Shown here one piece after another: positions 25,936-35,292 of a DNA stretch of 42,239 nt. The stretch comes from Candidatus Woesebacteria bacterium (GTDB lineage: Bacteria > Patescibacteriota > Microgenomatia > UBA8517). The number at the start of each line of letters is the position of its first letter. Positions within the stretch are counted from its first letter, which is position 1. The translations under genes were made by a program, and so were the position numbers. The stretch lies in NCBI GenBank assembly GCA_020060845.1, contig JAGUZK010000027.1, positions 1 to 42,239 on the forward strand, in the 5' to 3' direction. The notes under the pieces are model-generated. The model saw only the letters and a list, made by a program, of their open reading frames with translations. It searched no databases and was not told the DNA's origin.

Positions 25936-26364
25936 ATGGAAACTACTGCCCAAGACACAATCACCAACCAAACATCAAAATACGAAAGGTACTTGTCCGA
26001 AATAGAGAACCTAAAGAAAATAGCAAAAAAAACAAGACCAAAAAAGTACAGTTCATTTGCAATTATAAATATTCTCCTTACAATCATACTATTTTGTGCC
26101 ATTTTCCTAATTGGATTTTTCATCTCCTATTTCAATACAAAACGTAAAATTGCAATGGAATCGGCAAAATATACTCCAAAGGCAAAAATAAGCCTCCCAA
26201 CAATTAATAGATGTTTGCCCGCAGACACAAATGCCGAAGATGAAAACCTAACGAAAAACTGCCTTTCAGCAATGTCCCAACAGGAGTGCATATCAATAGA
26301 TAACTATGATAAGCAAACTCACAGTCAATCGCCCGACGGCGTTCCAGACTGCAATTGGAAATAG
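25936..26364 (+). CDS. Hypothetical single-TM protein
   Basis: ORF with TM (INILLTIILFCAIFLIGFFISYF); TATAAT 25924-25929. Confidence 0.6.
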   Translation: METTAQDTITNQTSKYERYLSEIENLKKIAKKTRPKKYSSFAIINILLTIILFCAIFLIGFFISYFNTKRKIAMESAKYTPKAKISLPTINRCLPADTNAEDENLTKNCLSAMSQQECISIDNYDKQTHSQSPDGVPDCNWK

Positions 26365-26370
26365 TCAATA

Positions 26371-27441
26371 ATGAATAATCTACTGCAAATAATTTCTGGT
26401 CTTAGCAAAAAAATCTCAGATCACACTAGATTATCCAAAAAGGCAACTTTAATTTTTCTTCTTCTTGCCACGATAATTGCTATATCAACCTTAATTTCTG
26501 AACTTAGGATTCAAAAGGACAATTCTCAACCCTATACAATTTCCCCAACACCCTCTCCCACACAATCAAAAGATAGCTACCCTACCCCTTTTACTAACTC
26601 AACTGTTATTGCATCCGACAATCTTACAAACAAATACACAAACAGCCTACTTGGATTCTCCTTCGAGTTTCCAAAAGATGTTGCTCTGATCACAGAAGAT
26701 GGGATTGGGAGGCCCTCAACTTTCTCAATATTTGTAAAAGTAGATGATCTAACAGATCCAGATACTAGCAATATAAAAGCTTTGCTCCAGGACCAGGAAA
26801 TGCTCTCCCGCGGGGATTTTGGGATCGAAGAAGACTCCTTCTACCTGAAAAGTACAATCAAGAAGGGTTCTACCAATGTCAAAATATTTGCACAGCTCAA
26901 AGATGAGGCATGTGGATCTGCGGTGCTTGAAAGAGTGGCCCAATTTTATCGCTTTGACAGAAGAATTACATTAACACTTAAAGGTCCAAAATCTGCACTG
27001 ATAAATGAGCATCCTAATTTCTTCACCAAAGGAGAGGGCCAGTGCGAAGGCGAGACTTTGTGGACAGAGGTTGGAATCCAATCCTTTTTGTCTTCCCTCA
27101 AGGCAGAGACTATCGCCAAATATGTTATCAAGTGGGACAAGACTTTTGCCCAAATCATATCAACACTAGAAATCACCTCGCCTACTGATCCAGACCTTTT
27201 TAAGGCAGATCTAAAGGCTTATCGGCAAGGAGAAAATATGGTAATTGCCCCAATTGCTAGCAGTAAACTTGGGGAGGTTGTAGAGATGAAACTCTGGTAT
27301 GGAAATTCAGAGGAAGGATCTTGGGAGCCCATAAAAACTTTCGTAACTGTCCCCACAAAGGAAAGGGTAAACATAAGATACAAGGATAAATATGGAAATG
27401 TCTCGAAAATATACTCGGTCACGCCAGAAATAATGTGGTAA
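26371..27441 (+). CDS. Hypothetical membrane-anchored extracellular protein
   Basis: N-terminal TM and S/P/T linker, follows 25936-26364 as an operon. Confidence 0.6.
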   Translation: MNNLLQIISGLSKKISDHTRLSKKATLIFLLLATIIAISTLISELRIQKDNSQPYTISPTPSPTQSKDSYPTPFTNSTVIASDNLTNKYTNSLLGFSFEFPKDVALITEDGIGRPSTFSIFVKVDDLTDPDTSNIKALLQDQEMLSRGDFGIEEDSFYLKSTIKKGSTNVKIFAQLKDEACGSAVLERVAQFYRFDRRITLTLKGPKSALINEHPNFFTKGEGQCEGETLWTEVGIQSFLSSLKAETIAKYVIKWDKTFAQIISTLEITSPTDPDLFKADLKAYRQGENMVIAPIASSKLGEVVEMKLWYGNSEEGSWEPIKTFVTVPTKERVNIRYKDKYGNVSKIYSVTPEIMW

Positions 27442-27488
27442 GATAGCCCAAGAAAGTGTAAACAAAATAGACAAGCCCTACTTCAAAA

Positions 27489-28001
27489 CTAAAATCGATC
27501 CAACATAAATCTCCACTTTTTCTTTGCCCATTCCCCTGCATAATCCACTCCCACACGGGGCAATCTCAATATTTTTCCATCTATTTTACCGCTGATTTCT
27601 TCAATCCAAATTCTTTCACTTTTGGTTAGATCCTCTCCATAGAAACTTTTGTCAATCCCAAGTAACTTTCCTACCCTTCCAGGACCTTTTATTCCATCTA
27701 ATCCCCTTATGAGCACCGCTTGAGGATCCCCCTTCTGACCAGTAACCACATTTAACATCCAATAAATCCCGTATACCAGGTAGACATAGATAACCCCAGC
27801 TGTAGCATACATAATTTGATTCCTCTTGGTCTTTCCAAACCTCGCATGAGAAGCCAAGTCTTCTTCTCCTCTGTAGGCTTCAACTTCTGTTATTAACCTC
27901 TTCTCCAACTTGCCAGCCTTTCTGACAACAAGCAGCTTGCCCAGCATACTAGGCGCTACTTTAAGTACGTCTCTTTCGAAAAAGCCCCTAGTCAAGCGCA
28001 T
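27489..28001 (-). CDS. DNA-3-methyladenine glycosylase (AAG/Mpg family); start corrected to MRLTRGFF
   Basis: LGKLLVVRK...ITEVEAYRGEEDLASHARFGKTKRNQIMYATAGVIYVYLVYGIYWMLNVVTG...AVLIRG. Confidence 0.92.
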   Translation of the reverse strand: MRLTRGFFERDVLKVAPSMLGKLLVVRKAGKLEKRLITEVEAYRGEEDLASHARFGKTKRNQIMYATAGVIYVYLVYGIYWMLNVVTGQKGDPQAVLIRGLDGIKGPGRVGKLLGIDKSFYGEDLTKSERIWIEEISGKIDGKILRLPRVGVDYAGEWAKKKWRFMLDRF

Positions 28002-28146
28002 TGATGAATTATATCCACAAAACCTACTGCCAAAAAAGGCAAAATCTCTAAGACCAAATATGGATAGGAAAACAAAAAAATTTAGAAGAGTGAAATCAAT
28101 ATAGGAAGTTAACTCGTAGATGCAAGGCAGGCTAAAACGATTTTTT

Positions 28147-29160
28147 CTAGCTACTTGACTCACCTGCAGCAGCCTTACGAGCAATTACTTTTTTTACCGA
28201 TTCAACTATATCTTTTGATTTAAGCCTAAAATGACCCAGGAGTTCATCTGGATTACCAGACTCTCCAAACCTATCTTGTACCCCAATAAATTCCATCGGG
28301 ACAGGATAATTTTTTGCAAAAAGCTCGGCTAATGCTCCTCCCAAGCCAGCATTGACCTGATGTTCCTCGACTGACACCACCGCTTTGCACATCCTAGCAA
28401 CATCAACTAGCGTCTGCTGGTCAAGCGGCTTTATAGTTGGATTATTAACTACCACCACACCCACACCAATCTCATCCAACTGCCTGGCGGCAACCAATGC
28501 CTCATAAAGAAGAGGTCCAGAGGCAATAATTGCAACTTGAGGGTTCTTGCTCTCCCAATAAATGTAGGCTTTACCTATCTCAAAAGGAGTCTTTTCTGTT
28601 GTTATTACAGTCGTAGCCTCTCTTGCAAGCCTTATGTAACTTGGCTTTCCATTGTCTACTACTGCTAGAGTTGCTTTCCTGGCTTCATAAAAATCACTGG
28701 GGTAAATTACTACCATATTAGGCATCGCTCTCATCAGAGCGATATCTTCTAGCGCCTGGTGTGTTCCCCCGTCAGGACCTACTGATACCCCTGCATGGGC
28801 TCCAACAATTTTTACAGCAACATCGTTGAGAGCTATGGTCGTTCTTATTTGTTCCCAATTGCGCCCGGGTGAGAAAGCTGCATAACTTGCAATAAATGGT
28901 ATCTTCCCATAAGAGGCCATTCCAGATGCAATTGTCGCCAGAGCCTGCTCTGCAACTCCCACTTCAATAAACCTGTTAGGAAATTCTTTTTTGAAATCAA
29001 TGATGCGGGTTGACTCAGTAAGATCAGCGCACAAAGCAACAACTCTTTCATTAATTCTCCCTGCCTCCACTAAACCCTCTCCAAAACCATGCCTGGTTGG
29101 CTTTTGCTCAGCACCATCTTCAAACATCTTTTCATTTAAGTGCAAAGATTTATTTAACAT
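28147..29160 (-). CDS. Transketolase, C-terminal subunit
   Basis: Pyr domain and C-terminal domain: FIEVGVAEQALATIASGMASYGKIPFIASYAAF, DGGTHQALEDIALMRAMPNM. Confidence 0.93.
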   Translation of the reverse strand: MLNKSLHLNEKMFEDGAEQKPTRHGFGEGLVEAGRINERVVALCADLTESTRIIDFKKEFPNRFIEVGVAEQALATIASGMASYGKIPFIASYAAFSPGRNWEQIRTTIALNDVAVKIVGAHAGVSVGPDGGTHQALEDIALMRAMPNMVVIYPSDFYEARKATLAVVDNGKPSYIRLAREATTVITTEKTPFEIGKAYIYWESKNPQVAIIASGPLLYEALVAARQLDEIGVGVVVVNNPTIKPLDQQTLVDVARMCKAVVSVEEHQVNAGLGGALAELFAKNYPVPMEFIGVQDRFGESGNPDELLGHFRLKSKDIVESVKKVIARKAAAGESSS

Positions 29161-29171
29161 ACGCGTTAAAT

Positions 29172-30014
29172 TTACTCATGCTCACTTTTAATCTTTCCCC
29201 CCAACGTTCTTAACTGGCTTAAGGCTTCAACTGCCTCACTTGTGTTGGGAGGCTTTCCATGCCATTCAAACTTTCCTTCCATAAAACCAACACCCTTACC
29301 GGGAATTGTATGGCAGACAACCACCGTGGGATTTTCAAATATTGCCCTGGCGTGACTACAGGCGTTCGCAATCTCTTCAATATTATGGCCATCAACTTCC
29401 AATACGCTCCAATTAAACGACCTATATTTGTCCGCCAAGGGCTCAAGCGGCATTACTTCCTCAGTGTAACCGTCAATTTGAATGTTATTCCTGTCTATAA
29501 GAAGTGTTAAGTTTGAGAGATTATTTTTTCCTGCAAACATTACCGCCTCCCAGTGATTTCCCTCCTGATGCTCTCCATCTGAGGAAACACAATAAATCCT
29601 AAATTTTCTACCGTCCATTCGAGCAGCATAGGCATAACCACAAGCTTGAGCAAGACCCGAACCAAGAGGTCCTGATGTAGACTCTATACCTGGAAGCCTT
29701 TTGCGCTCTGGATGACCCTGAAGACGCGAACCAAACTTCCGAAGTGTAGATAGCTCTTCAAGGGGAAAAAAACCCCGATGGGCCAAAGTAGCATAAAGCA
29801 CCGGTGCAATATGGCCACAGGATAAAAACAACCTGTCTCTCTCTTCCCAATTTGGATTTTTTGGATCTATATTCATCACCAAAAAATAAAGTGCTGTGAA
29901 TATATCGGCAGCACCCAATGGACCAGCAGAGTGGCCACTCCCAGCCTCAATAAGCATCTTGATGATATCCTGCCTTATCTTGTTTGCTTTATTTTGGAGA
30001 TCGTCAAAAGTCAT
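29172..30014 (-). CDS. Transketolase, N-terminal subunit
   Basis: GSGHSAGPLGAADIFTALYF, GPLGSGLAQACGYAYA, SSDGEHQEGNHWEA (TPP binding). Confidence 0.94.
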   Translation of the reverse strand: MTFDDLQNKANKIRQDIIKMLIEAGSGHSAGPLGAADIFTALYFLVMNIDPKNPNWEERDRLFLSCGHIAPVLYATLAHRGFFPLEELSTLRKFGSRLQGHPERKRLPGIESTSGPLGSGLAQACGYAYAARMDGRKFRIYCVSSDGEHQEGNHWEAVMFAGKNNLSNLTLLIDRNNIQIDGYTEEVMPLEPLADKYRSFNWSVLEVDGHNIEEIANACSHARAIFENPTVVVCHTIPGKGVGFMEGKFEWHGKPPNTSEAVEALSQLRTLGGKIKSEHE

Positions 30015-30091
30015 CTGTTGTCTATTCCAATTACTAAATACATTTTTAAGTCTAATTTAGATTACTTCAACTATCCATCATCAACCCAACC

Positions 30092-30739
30092 TTATCTTAC
30101 AAATGCACACTCCTCGCCATTGCAAACACTGCATCTGCTATGATCATGTCGCCATATCTTTTTCTCAAGCATTCTCACAGTCGAAAGAATATCATCTTTT
30201 TTCTCCACAATCTCAAAGACATCCAATTCGTCCCGATCAATATTCATATTCCTTTTGAGCACATCAATTATCTCATGCCAAAAGTCGCCATAAAGGATAA
30301 ATGGCTTGTGGTGTCTGTAGTAAAGCTTTGCCAATACCCATGCAGTCCCAAACTCAGAGATTGTACCCGTCCCACCTTTGAATATGATAAACATATCTGC
30401 ATGCTCCAAAAGCTTAAACATTCGTTCAATATAGTTATTGGTTTTAATTTCTTTATCAACTCTATTGCCTACATACCGGCCCTCAAAACCTGGAGCATTC
30501 TTCGGATAGAAAGTTACAGCTAAAGTCTCACCACCTACAGATTCTGCCCCTAAGGTTGCAGCCTGCATAACCCCAGGCCCACCTCCGTTCACTATAGTAA
30601 ATCCCTCTTTTGCTAGGACTGAAGCAATCTCAAATGCGTCCTTATACACAGGATCGGAAGATGCTATGGCAGCATCTCCAAAAAAGGCTATATTCTTAAT
30701 CAAAGGGCGTGGAAAATATCCTATTTTCTTCTTTTTCAT
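30092..30739 (-). CDS. LOG/TIGR00730-like Rossmann protein with Cys-rich C-terminal tail
   Basis: VNGGGPGVMQAATLGAESVGGETLAV, FKGGTGTISEFGTAWVLAK; tail HSRCSVCNGEECAFVR. Confidence 0.82.
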   Translation of the reverse strand: MKKKKIGYFPRPLIKNIAFFGDAAIASSDPVYKDAFEIASVLAKEGFTIVNGGGPGVMQAATLGAESVGGETLAVTFYPKNAPGFEGRYVGNRVDKEIKTNNYIERMFKLLEHADMFIIFKGGTGTISEFGTAWVLAKLYYRHHKPFILYGDFWHEIIDVLKRNMNIDRDELDVFEIVEKKDDILSTVRMLEKKIWRHDHSRCSVCNGEECAFVR

Positions 30740-30748
30740 ACTTACTGG

Positions 30749-31393
30749 TCAGCTTAGATAATTACTAATCTCCTTTAAATTATAAGATGGATTTCCAACA
30801 AAAATATTTGAAGCCATAGACACTTCATCTACCCCCATTTCTTGGAGTTTCTTAGCAATTTCTTTGTTGACTCCCCCATCTACATGTATTAGGTAGCTAA
30901 AGCTATTCATCACTCTTGCCTGGATTGCTTGGGTAATTTTCTTATATGCTCTATCCTCAAAAGCAAGCCCGCTTGCCCCCGACTTGTGGGTCATAAGAAG
31001 AACAACATCCAGTCTTGAAAGAACCTCCAATGGAACTTTCTCAAATTCAGTATCAATATCCAATCCCAACCCCACACCAACGCCCTTTTCCTTTACTGCC
31101 ACTATAAATCCCTTAATATCATTCATAAATTCAACATGCCCAATTATTCTATCCGCCCTTGCTACCAGACACTTGTCAACCCAAGAAACCGGATCAAAAA
31201 CCATTAACTGAAAATCAATTTTCAAAGTCGTTTGGATGCCCGCAAGTTCTACAGGATCAATAGTCTTAACCTTGGCGAAAACCCCATCGACAATGTCGAT
31301 AGAAACTCTCTCTACCAATCCATCAACTAGCGCTATCTTTTCCTTAGCCACTTGAACATCACTTGTTAAAATCGCCGGTACTATCTTAATCAT
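30749..31393 (-). CDS. Divergent ribulose-phosphate 3-epimerase homolog; start corrected to MIKIVPAIL
   Basis: KIVPAILTSD...SIDIVDGVF...DFQLMVFDP...DVVLLMTHKSG...HVDGGVNKE; TIM barrel aligned by eye to E. coli Rpe. Confidence 0.75.
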   Translation of the reverse strand: MIKIVPAILTSDVQVAKEKIALVDGLVERVSIDIVDGVFAKVKTIDPVELAGIQTTLKIDFQLMVFDPVSWVDKCLVARADRIIGHVEFMNDIKGFIVAVKEKGVGVGLGLDIDTEFEKVPLEVLSRLDVVLLMTHKSGASGLAFEDRAYKKITQAIQARVMNSFSYLIHVDGGVNKEIAKKLQEMGVDEVSMASNIFVGNPSYNLKEISNYLS

Positions 31394-31907
31394 AATAATT
31401 AGGCTCTGTCTTGAGTCTCTGATTGAACTCCTCAAGGGCCTTAATCTGGTAATCTTCGATATGCACTTCGTGGCGAATATTCTTAATCATCGACACTGCA
31501 TCAGAGACACTATATCCCTTGTAACGAATGTAGTAAGCCGCAATAAGGGTTGGGCTTCTCCCATGTCCATTCTTACAATGCACATAAACAGTATTCCTAT
31601 TTACAATTGCCTCATTCATCACAGCTGTACCTAAAAAGAGCTGATCTATTGTTGGGGCATACCCATCCACTACCGGTATCCATGCGTAAATGTCTATATC
31701 ATCGGGAGGAAATTCCTTTTTTTCGGCACTGAGATTAATTTCAACACATACTCCAAGCTTCTTGAACTGCTGCGAGTGCAGGACACATTTTCCCCCCCTG
31801 CAAAAGTCAGAGCCCAAGTAAATAAAATCGTCTATCTTCGAATAATCAAAGACGTGGTCATCATTTCTTCCTTTGGGATTTTGTCTTTGCAAAGCTTTAT
31901 CATCCAT
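31386..31907 (-). CDS. Dual-specificity/tyrosine protein phosphatase-like; start corrected to MDDKALQ
   Basis: VYVHCKNGHGRSPTLIAAYYI (HCX5R[S/T]), upstream general acid region DIDIYAWIPVVD. Confidence 0.87.
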   Translation of the reverse strand: MDDKALQRQNPKGRNDDHVFDYSKIDDFIYLGSDFCRGGKCVLHSQQFKKLGVCVEINLSAEKKEFPPDDIDIYAWIPVVDGYAPTIDQLFLGTAVMNEAIVNRNTVYVHCKNGHGRSPTLIAAYYIRYKGYSVSDAVSMIKNIRHEVHIEDYQIKALEEFNQRLKTEPNYYD

Positions 31908-31908
31908 A

Positions 31909-33024
31909 CTAAATTTGTGGCTTAAAAGAAAGAGTAATCGGGTCGGTTGGGATGGCATTTCCTTCTAGGGTCTTTCCAACCCGAATCACCTGCTCAACTA
32001 ACCTATTAGCATACCCCCACTCATTATCATACCAAGCAAAGATTTTGACCAGATTACCCCCAACAACTTGTGTCAATGACAGGTCAACTATTGCCGACTC
32101 GCTCCTACCAATGATATCAGACGACACCAATGGGATGTCTGAAACAGCAAGAATTCCTCTATAGATAGCGTTTCTTTCGGCAGCTTCGCGTAAGGCGCTA
32201 TTAACCTCATCGACAGTAACATTTCTTTTTAGAAGTAGGGTAAAATCAGTAATTGAACCCGTGGCAGTAGGGACCCGCAATGCCATACCATCAAAAAGAC
32301 CCTTCAGCTCTGGAATAGTCTCCGTTACAGCAATTGCAGCGCCTGTTGAGGTTGGAATGATATTTTCTGCAGCAGCTCTAGCACGCCGCAAGTCTTTATG
32401 AGAATTGTCCTGCAAATTCTGGTCATCTGTGTAAGAGTGGATTGTTGTCATCATTGCCTTCTCAATCCCAAAGACACTATGAATTACTGCCGCAACGGGG
32501 GCAATACAATTAGTTGTACAACTGGCATTTGAGATCACTTCAGCATCTTTCCTGACTTCATTTACTCCAATCACAAAAGTGCCAACATTTCCTCCCTTGG
32601 CTGGAGCAGAAATTACAACTCTTTTTGCCCCACCTATAGCATGTTTTTTAGCATCATCCTCGCTTACAAACTTACCAGTCGCCTCAATGACAATATCAAC
32701 ACCATACTTTCCCCATGGAATTTTAGCCGGATCCCTCTGGGCCATAACGGGGACCCTTTTATCCTTGCCCTTAATAACAAGATAGCCAATTAGTGGGTCT
32801 TCATCTGTAGCGTCTTTGGCTTCCTTGACCTTTTCTGATCCTATCTCAACTTCAAACTTTCTATACATAGTGTCATAATTTACAAGATGCGCCCAGCCAT
32901 CAACATTCATACTGCCCGAAGTGTTTACCGCAACAATATCAATATCGCCTGCATGTTTAAGAAGCCAAATTCTAAACGCAATTCGCCCAATCCTTCCAAA
33001 ACCATTTATTCCCACTTTAACCAT
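31909..33024 (-). CDS. gap: Glyceraldehyde-3-phosphate dehydrogenase
   Basis: VKVGINGFGRIGRIAFR, ISNASCTTNCIAPVAAV, WYDNEWGYANRLVEQ. Confidence 0.97.
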   Translation of the reverse strand: MVKVGINGFGRIGRIAFRIWLLKHAGDIDIVAVNTSGSMNVDGWAHLVNYDTMYRKFEVEIGSEKVKEAKDATDEDPLIGYLVIKGKDKRVPVMAQRDPAKIPWGKYGVDIVIEATGKFVSEDDAKKHAIGGAKRVVISAPAKGGNVGTFVIGVNEVRKDAEVISNASCTTNCIAPVAAVIHSVFGIEKAMMTTIHSYTDDQNLQDNSHKDLRRARAAAENIIPTSTGAAIAVTETIPELKGLFDGMALRVPTATGSITDFTLLLKRNVTVDEVNSALREAAERNAIYRGILAVSDIPLVSSDIIGRSESAIVDLSLTQVVGGNLVKIFAWYDNEWGYANRLVEQVIRVGKTLEGNAIPTDPITLSFKPQI

Positions 33025-33085
33025 TAAAAATAGTATAATCTTTACTGCTAAAGCATTACAAGATCAGAAATAACAAAATAAAACT

Positions 33086-33982
33086 ATGTCAAAGCCATAT
33101 TTCTCAATAGTAATACCCACGCTCAATGAGGAAAAGTACCTACCATACCTTTTAGATGACCTCACCAATCAAACATTTTCTGATTTCGAGGTAATTATAG
33201 TCGATGGACATTCAGAAGATAAGACTGTGCAAAAAGCCATGACTTACACGAAAAGACTGAATATACGAGTAATTGAGAGTAAAAAAAGAAATGTGTGCCA
33301 TCAAAGAAATTTAGGAGCAAAAAACTCTCTTGGAGACTGGATTATTTTCTTTGACGCTGACAATAGGTTGCCTAATTATTTTTTGCAAGGAATTAAATTT
33401 TATACGGAGATGCTTCCAACAAACCTTATCACCACCCACATCAAACCCGACACCCAGAACAAAAAAGATATGGCTTTGGCTAAAATTACCAACCTGTCAT
33501 TCGAGATTGGAAAAAATTCAGCCCATCCGTCAGTCCTTGAGTCAATGATAGCAGTCAAAAAAGATGTTTTTTTGAAAATTGGTGGATTTAATGAAAAGAT
33601 CCACTGGGGAGAAGGAACGGACCTCTTGTCACGAATGAGGAAAAAGGGGCTAAGGTTTGACTTCCTAAAAGAGCCAAAATACACATACTCCCTACGAAGG
33701 TTAAGGAAACAATCTGTATTCTCTGTGTTAAGAAATATTGCAGAACACGAAATAGCAAGGATGGCAAGAATTCATTTGCCTAAAGAATATCAGAAAAAAC
33801 TATATCCGCTTGAGGGGGGCAAATTCTACGAGGTTGATTCCAAATCCCGCATGAAAATTGAGGACCTGTTTAGGAAAATACTTGAGCTTGATAGACCTCC
33901 CAGAAATAGGGCAAACCAGAAAAACAAAGATTTGACAGTAAGGAAAATCATTAGTTCCATCCTCAAAAAAGGCGCGTCTTAA
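33086..33982 (+). CDS. Family 2 glycosyltransferase
   Basis: FSIVIPTLNEEKYLPYLLDDLTNQTFSDFEVIIVDGHSEDKT...IIFFDADN. Confidence 0.92.
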   Translation: MSKPYFSIVIPTLNEEKYLPYLLDDLTNQTFSDFEVIIVDGHSEDKTVQKAMTYTKRLNIRVIESKKRNVCHQRNLGAKNSLGDWIIFFDADNRLPNYFLQGIKFYTEMLPTNLITTHIKPDTQNKKDMALAKITNLSFEIGKNSAHPSVLESMIAVKKDVFLKIGGFNEKIHWGEGTDLLSRMRKKGLRFDFLKEPKYTYSLRRLRKQSVFSVLRNIAEHEIARMARIHLPKEYQKKLYPLEGGKFYEVDSKSRMKIEDLFRKILELDRPPRNRANQKNKDLTVRKIISSILKKGAS

Positions 33983-33989
33983 AAAGTTT

Positions 33990-34883
33990 CTACCGAAGTG
34001 CGTCAATTCCGGGCAGGGTGCCTTCTGCCAAAAAAGTAAGCATCGCTCCTCCCCCAACTGAAATCCAGTCAAACTTTTCGGTCAAACCATATCTTGAAAT
34101 TGCCATCTCTATATCTCCTCCTCCTGCAATCTTGTAAGCATTTGTATTATCTGCTATCGCTTGCAGAACCATCCTTGTGCCTTTACTGGCGCTCTCATCT
34201 TCATATTTTCCCACCACACCTGCAGCAAGAATCATATCCGCCTCTTTTATCTTCTTGGTATAGTCTCTGATCGCCTCATCCGAAATATCAAGCCCATCTT
34301 CCCGCAAAGGGGTACCAGGCAGAAGACCGCCTACCAAAATATGAGAAAACTTATCTTTCATTTGCTGGGCAAATCTTTGTTTATCTTCTACTTTTACCCC
34401 TCCAATGACCAATACCCGCTTGCCCCCTTTCTCCCAGAATTTAGAAAGCATTTCAATTTCCTTCTCAAAACGAAGTCCTGCACAAACCCTTCTTCCGCTT
34501 GACTTAAAATAGATTGGTAAGGCAACTATTGAAGTATGGATTCTATGAGAAGTGGCAAAAGATTCATTGATATAGATATCCCACCCTTCTGCCAATTCCT
34601 GAGCAAAACCGGTATCGTTTTCTTTTTCTCTTGGGTCTTTTCTTAAGTCCGAATCAAACTCCACCTCCGGAAACTCGCTCTTAAGCTCCCGAGCAAGATC
34701 ATATGAAGTCTCACTGTGCCCAATAACTTTAATCTTTGATACGCCCTTACCCAAAAGAAATCTCACCATTTCCCTAATGGAATTGGCCCTTGGATTGTCC
34801 CCATCGTCCACATCAAAATCCCCCCTGACCAAGACTTTCTTACTATCAAAATCAAGGTCTGAAATTCTAGGAAAATTAATCAT
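33990..34883 (-). CDS. pgk: Phosphoglycerate kinase, markedly shortened (297 aa)
   Basis: VLVRGDFDV, INESFATSHRIHTSIV, LRFEKEIEML, LVIGGVKVEDK, ISVGGGAMLTFLAEGTLPGIDAL; PGK motif order preserved. Confidence 0.87.
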   Translation of the reverse strand: MINFPRISDLDFDSKKVLVRGDFDVDDGDNPRANSIREMVRFLLGKGVSKIKVIGHSETSYDLARELKSEFPEVEFDSDLRKDPREKENDTGFAQELAEGWDIYINESFATSHRIHTSIVALPIYFKSSGRRVCAGLRFEKEIEMLSKFWEKGGKRVLVIGGVKVEDKQRFAQQMKDKFSHILVGGLLPGTPLREDGLDISDEAIRDYTKKIKEADMILAAGVVGKYEDESASKGTRMVLQAIADNTNAYKIAGGGDIEMAISRYGLTEKFDWISVGGGAMLTFLAEGTLPGIDALR

Positions 34884-34957
34884 TTTTTATTTAGAATCCT
34901 AAATATCCACTACTTACATCTTACATCTTACTGTTCACCACTTACAACCAGGTCCTC

Positions 34958-35260
34958 TTGACACCAAAATACAAAATACATGTCTTTTATACTATCGGCA
35001 ATATACCCATGGTGGACAGGAGAGTAAGAGAATTGGTAGGCTTCTATCCTTGCGCACGCCGATACCCCTATGGCACTCAAATAAACGAAGAAGATCTAGA
35101 GGAGGGAAAAATCGAATATATCAACACGCTTGGCAGACCACTGTATGATGCATGGCAACGGATAATACAATGCAACCAAGATTACGGTGGCTGTCCACAA
35201 CAGTGTCCTGTAAGAAAATTAATATTTAAATTGCAAATGTTTTTACCTGACAGGACCTAA
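34958..35260 (+). CDS. Hypothetical Cys-containing protein (TTG start)
   Basis: 100-aa ORF, HVFYTIGNIPMVDRRVREL...CNQDYGGCPQQCPVRKL. Confidence 0.45.
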   Translation: MTPKYKIHVFYTIGNIPMVDRRVRELVGFYPCARRYPYGTQINEEDLEEGKIEYINTLGRPLYDAWQRIIQCNQDYGGCPQQCPVRKLIFKLQMFLPDRT

Positions 35261-35292
35261 TAAAACAAAAACAATAATCTGTCTTTCCAGTT

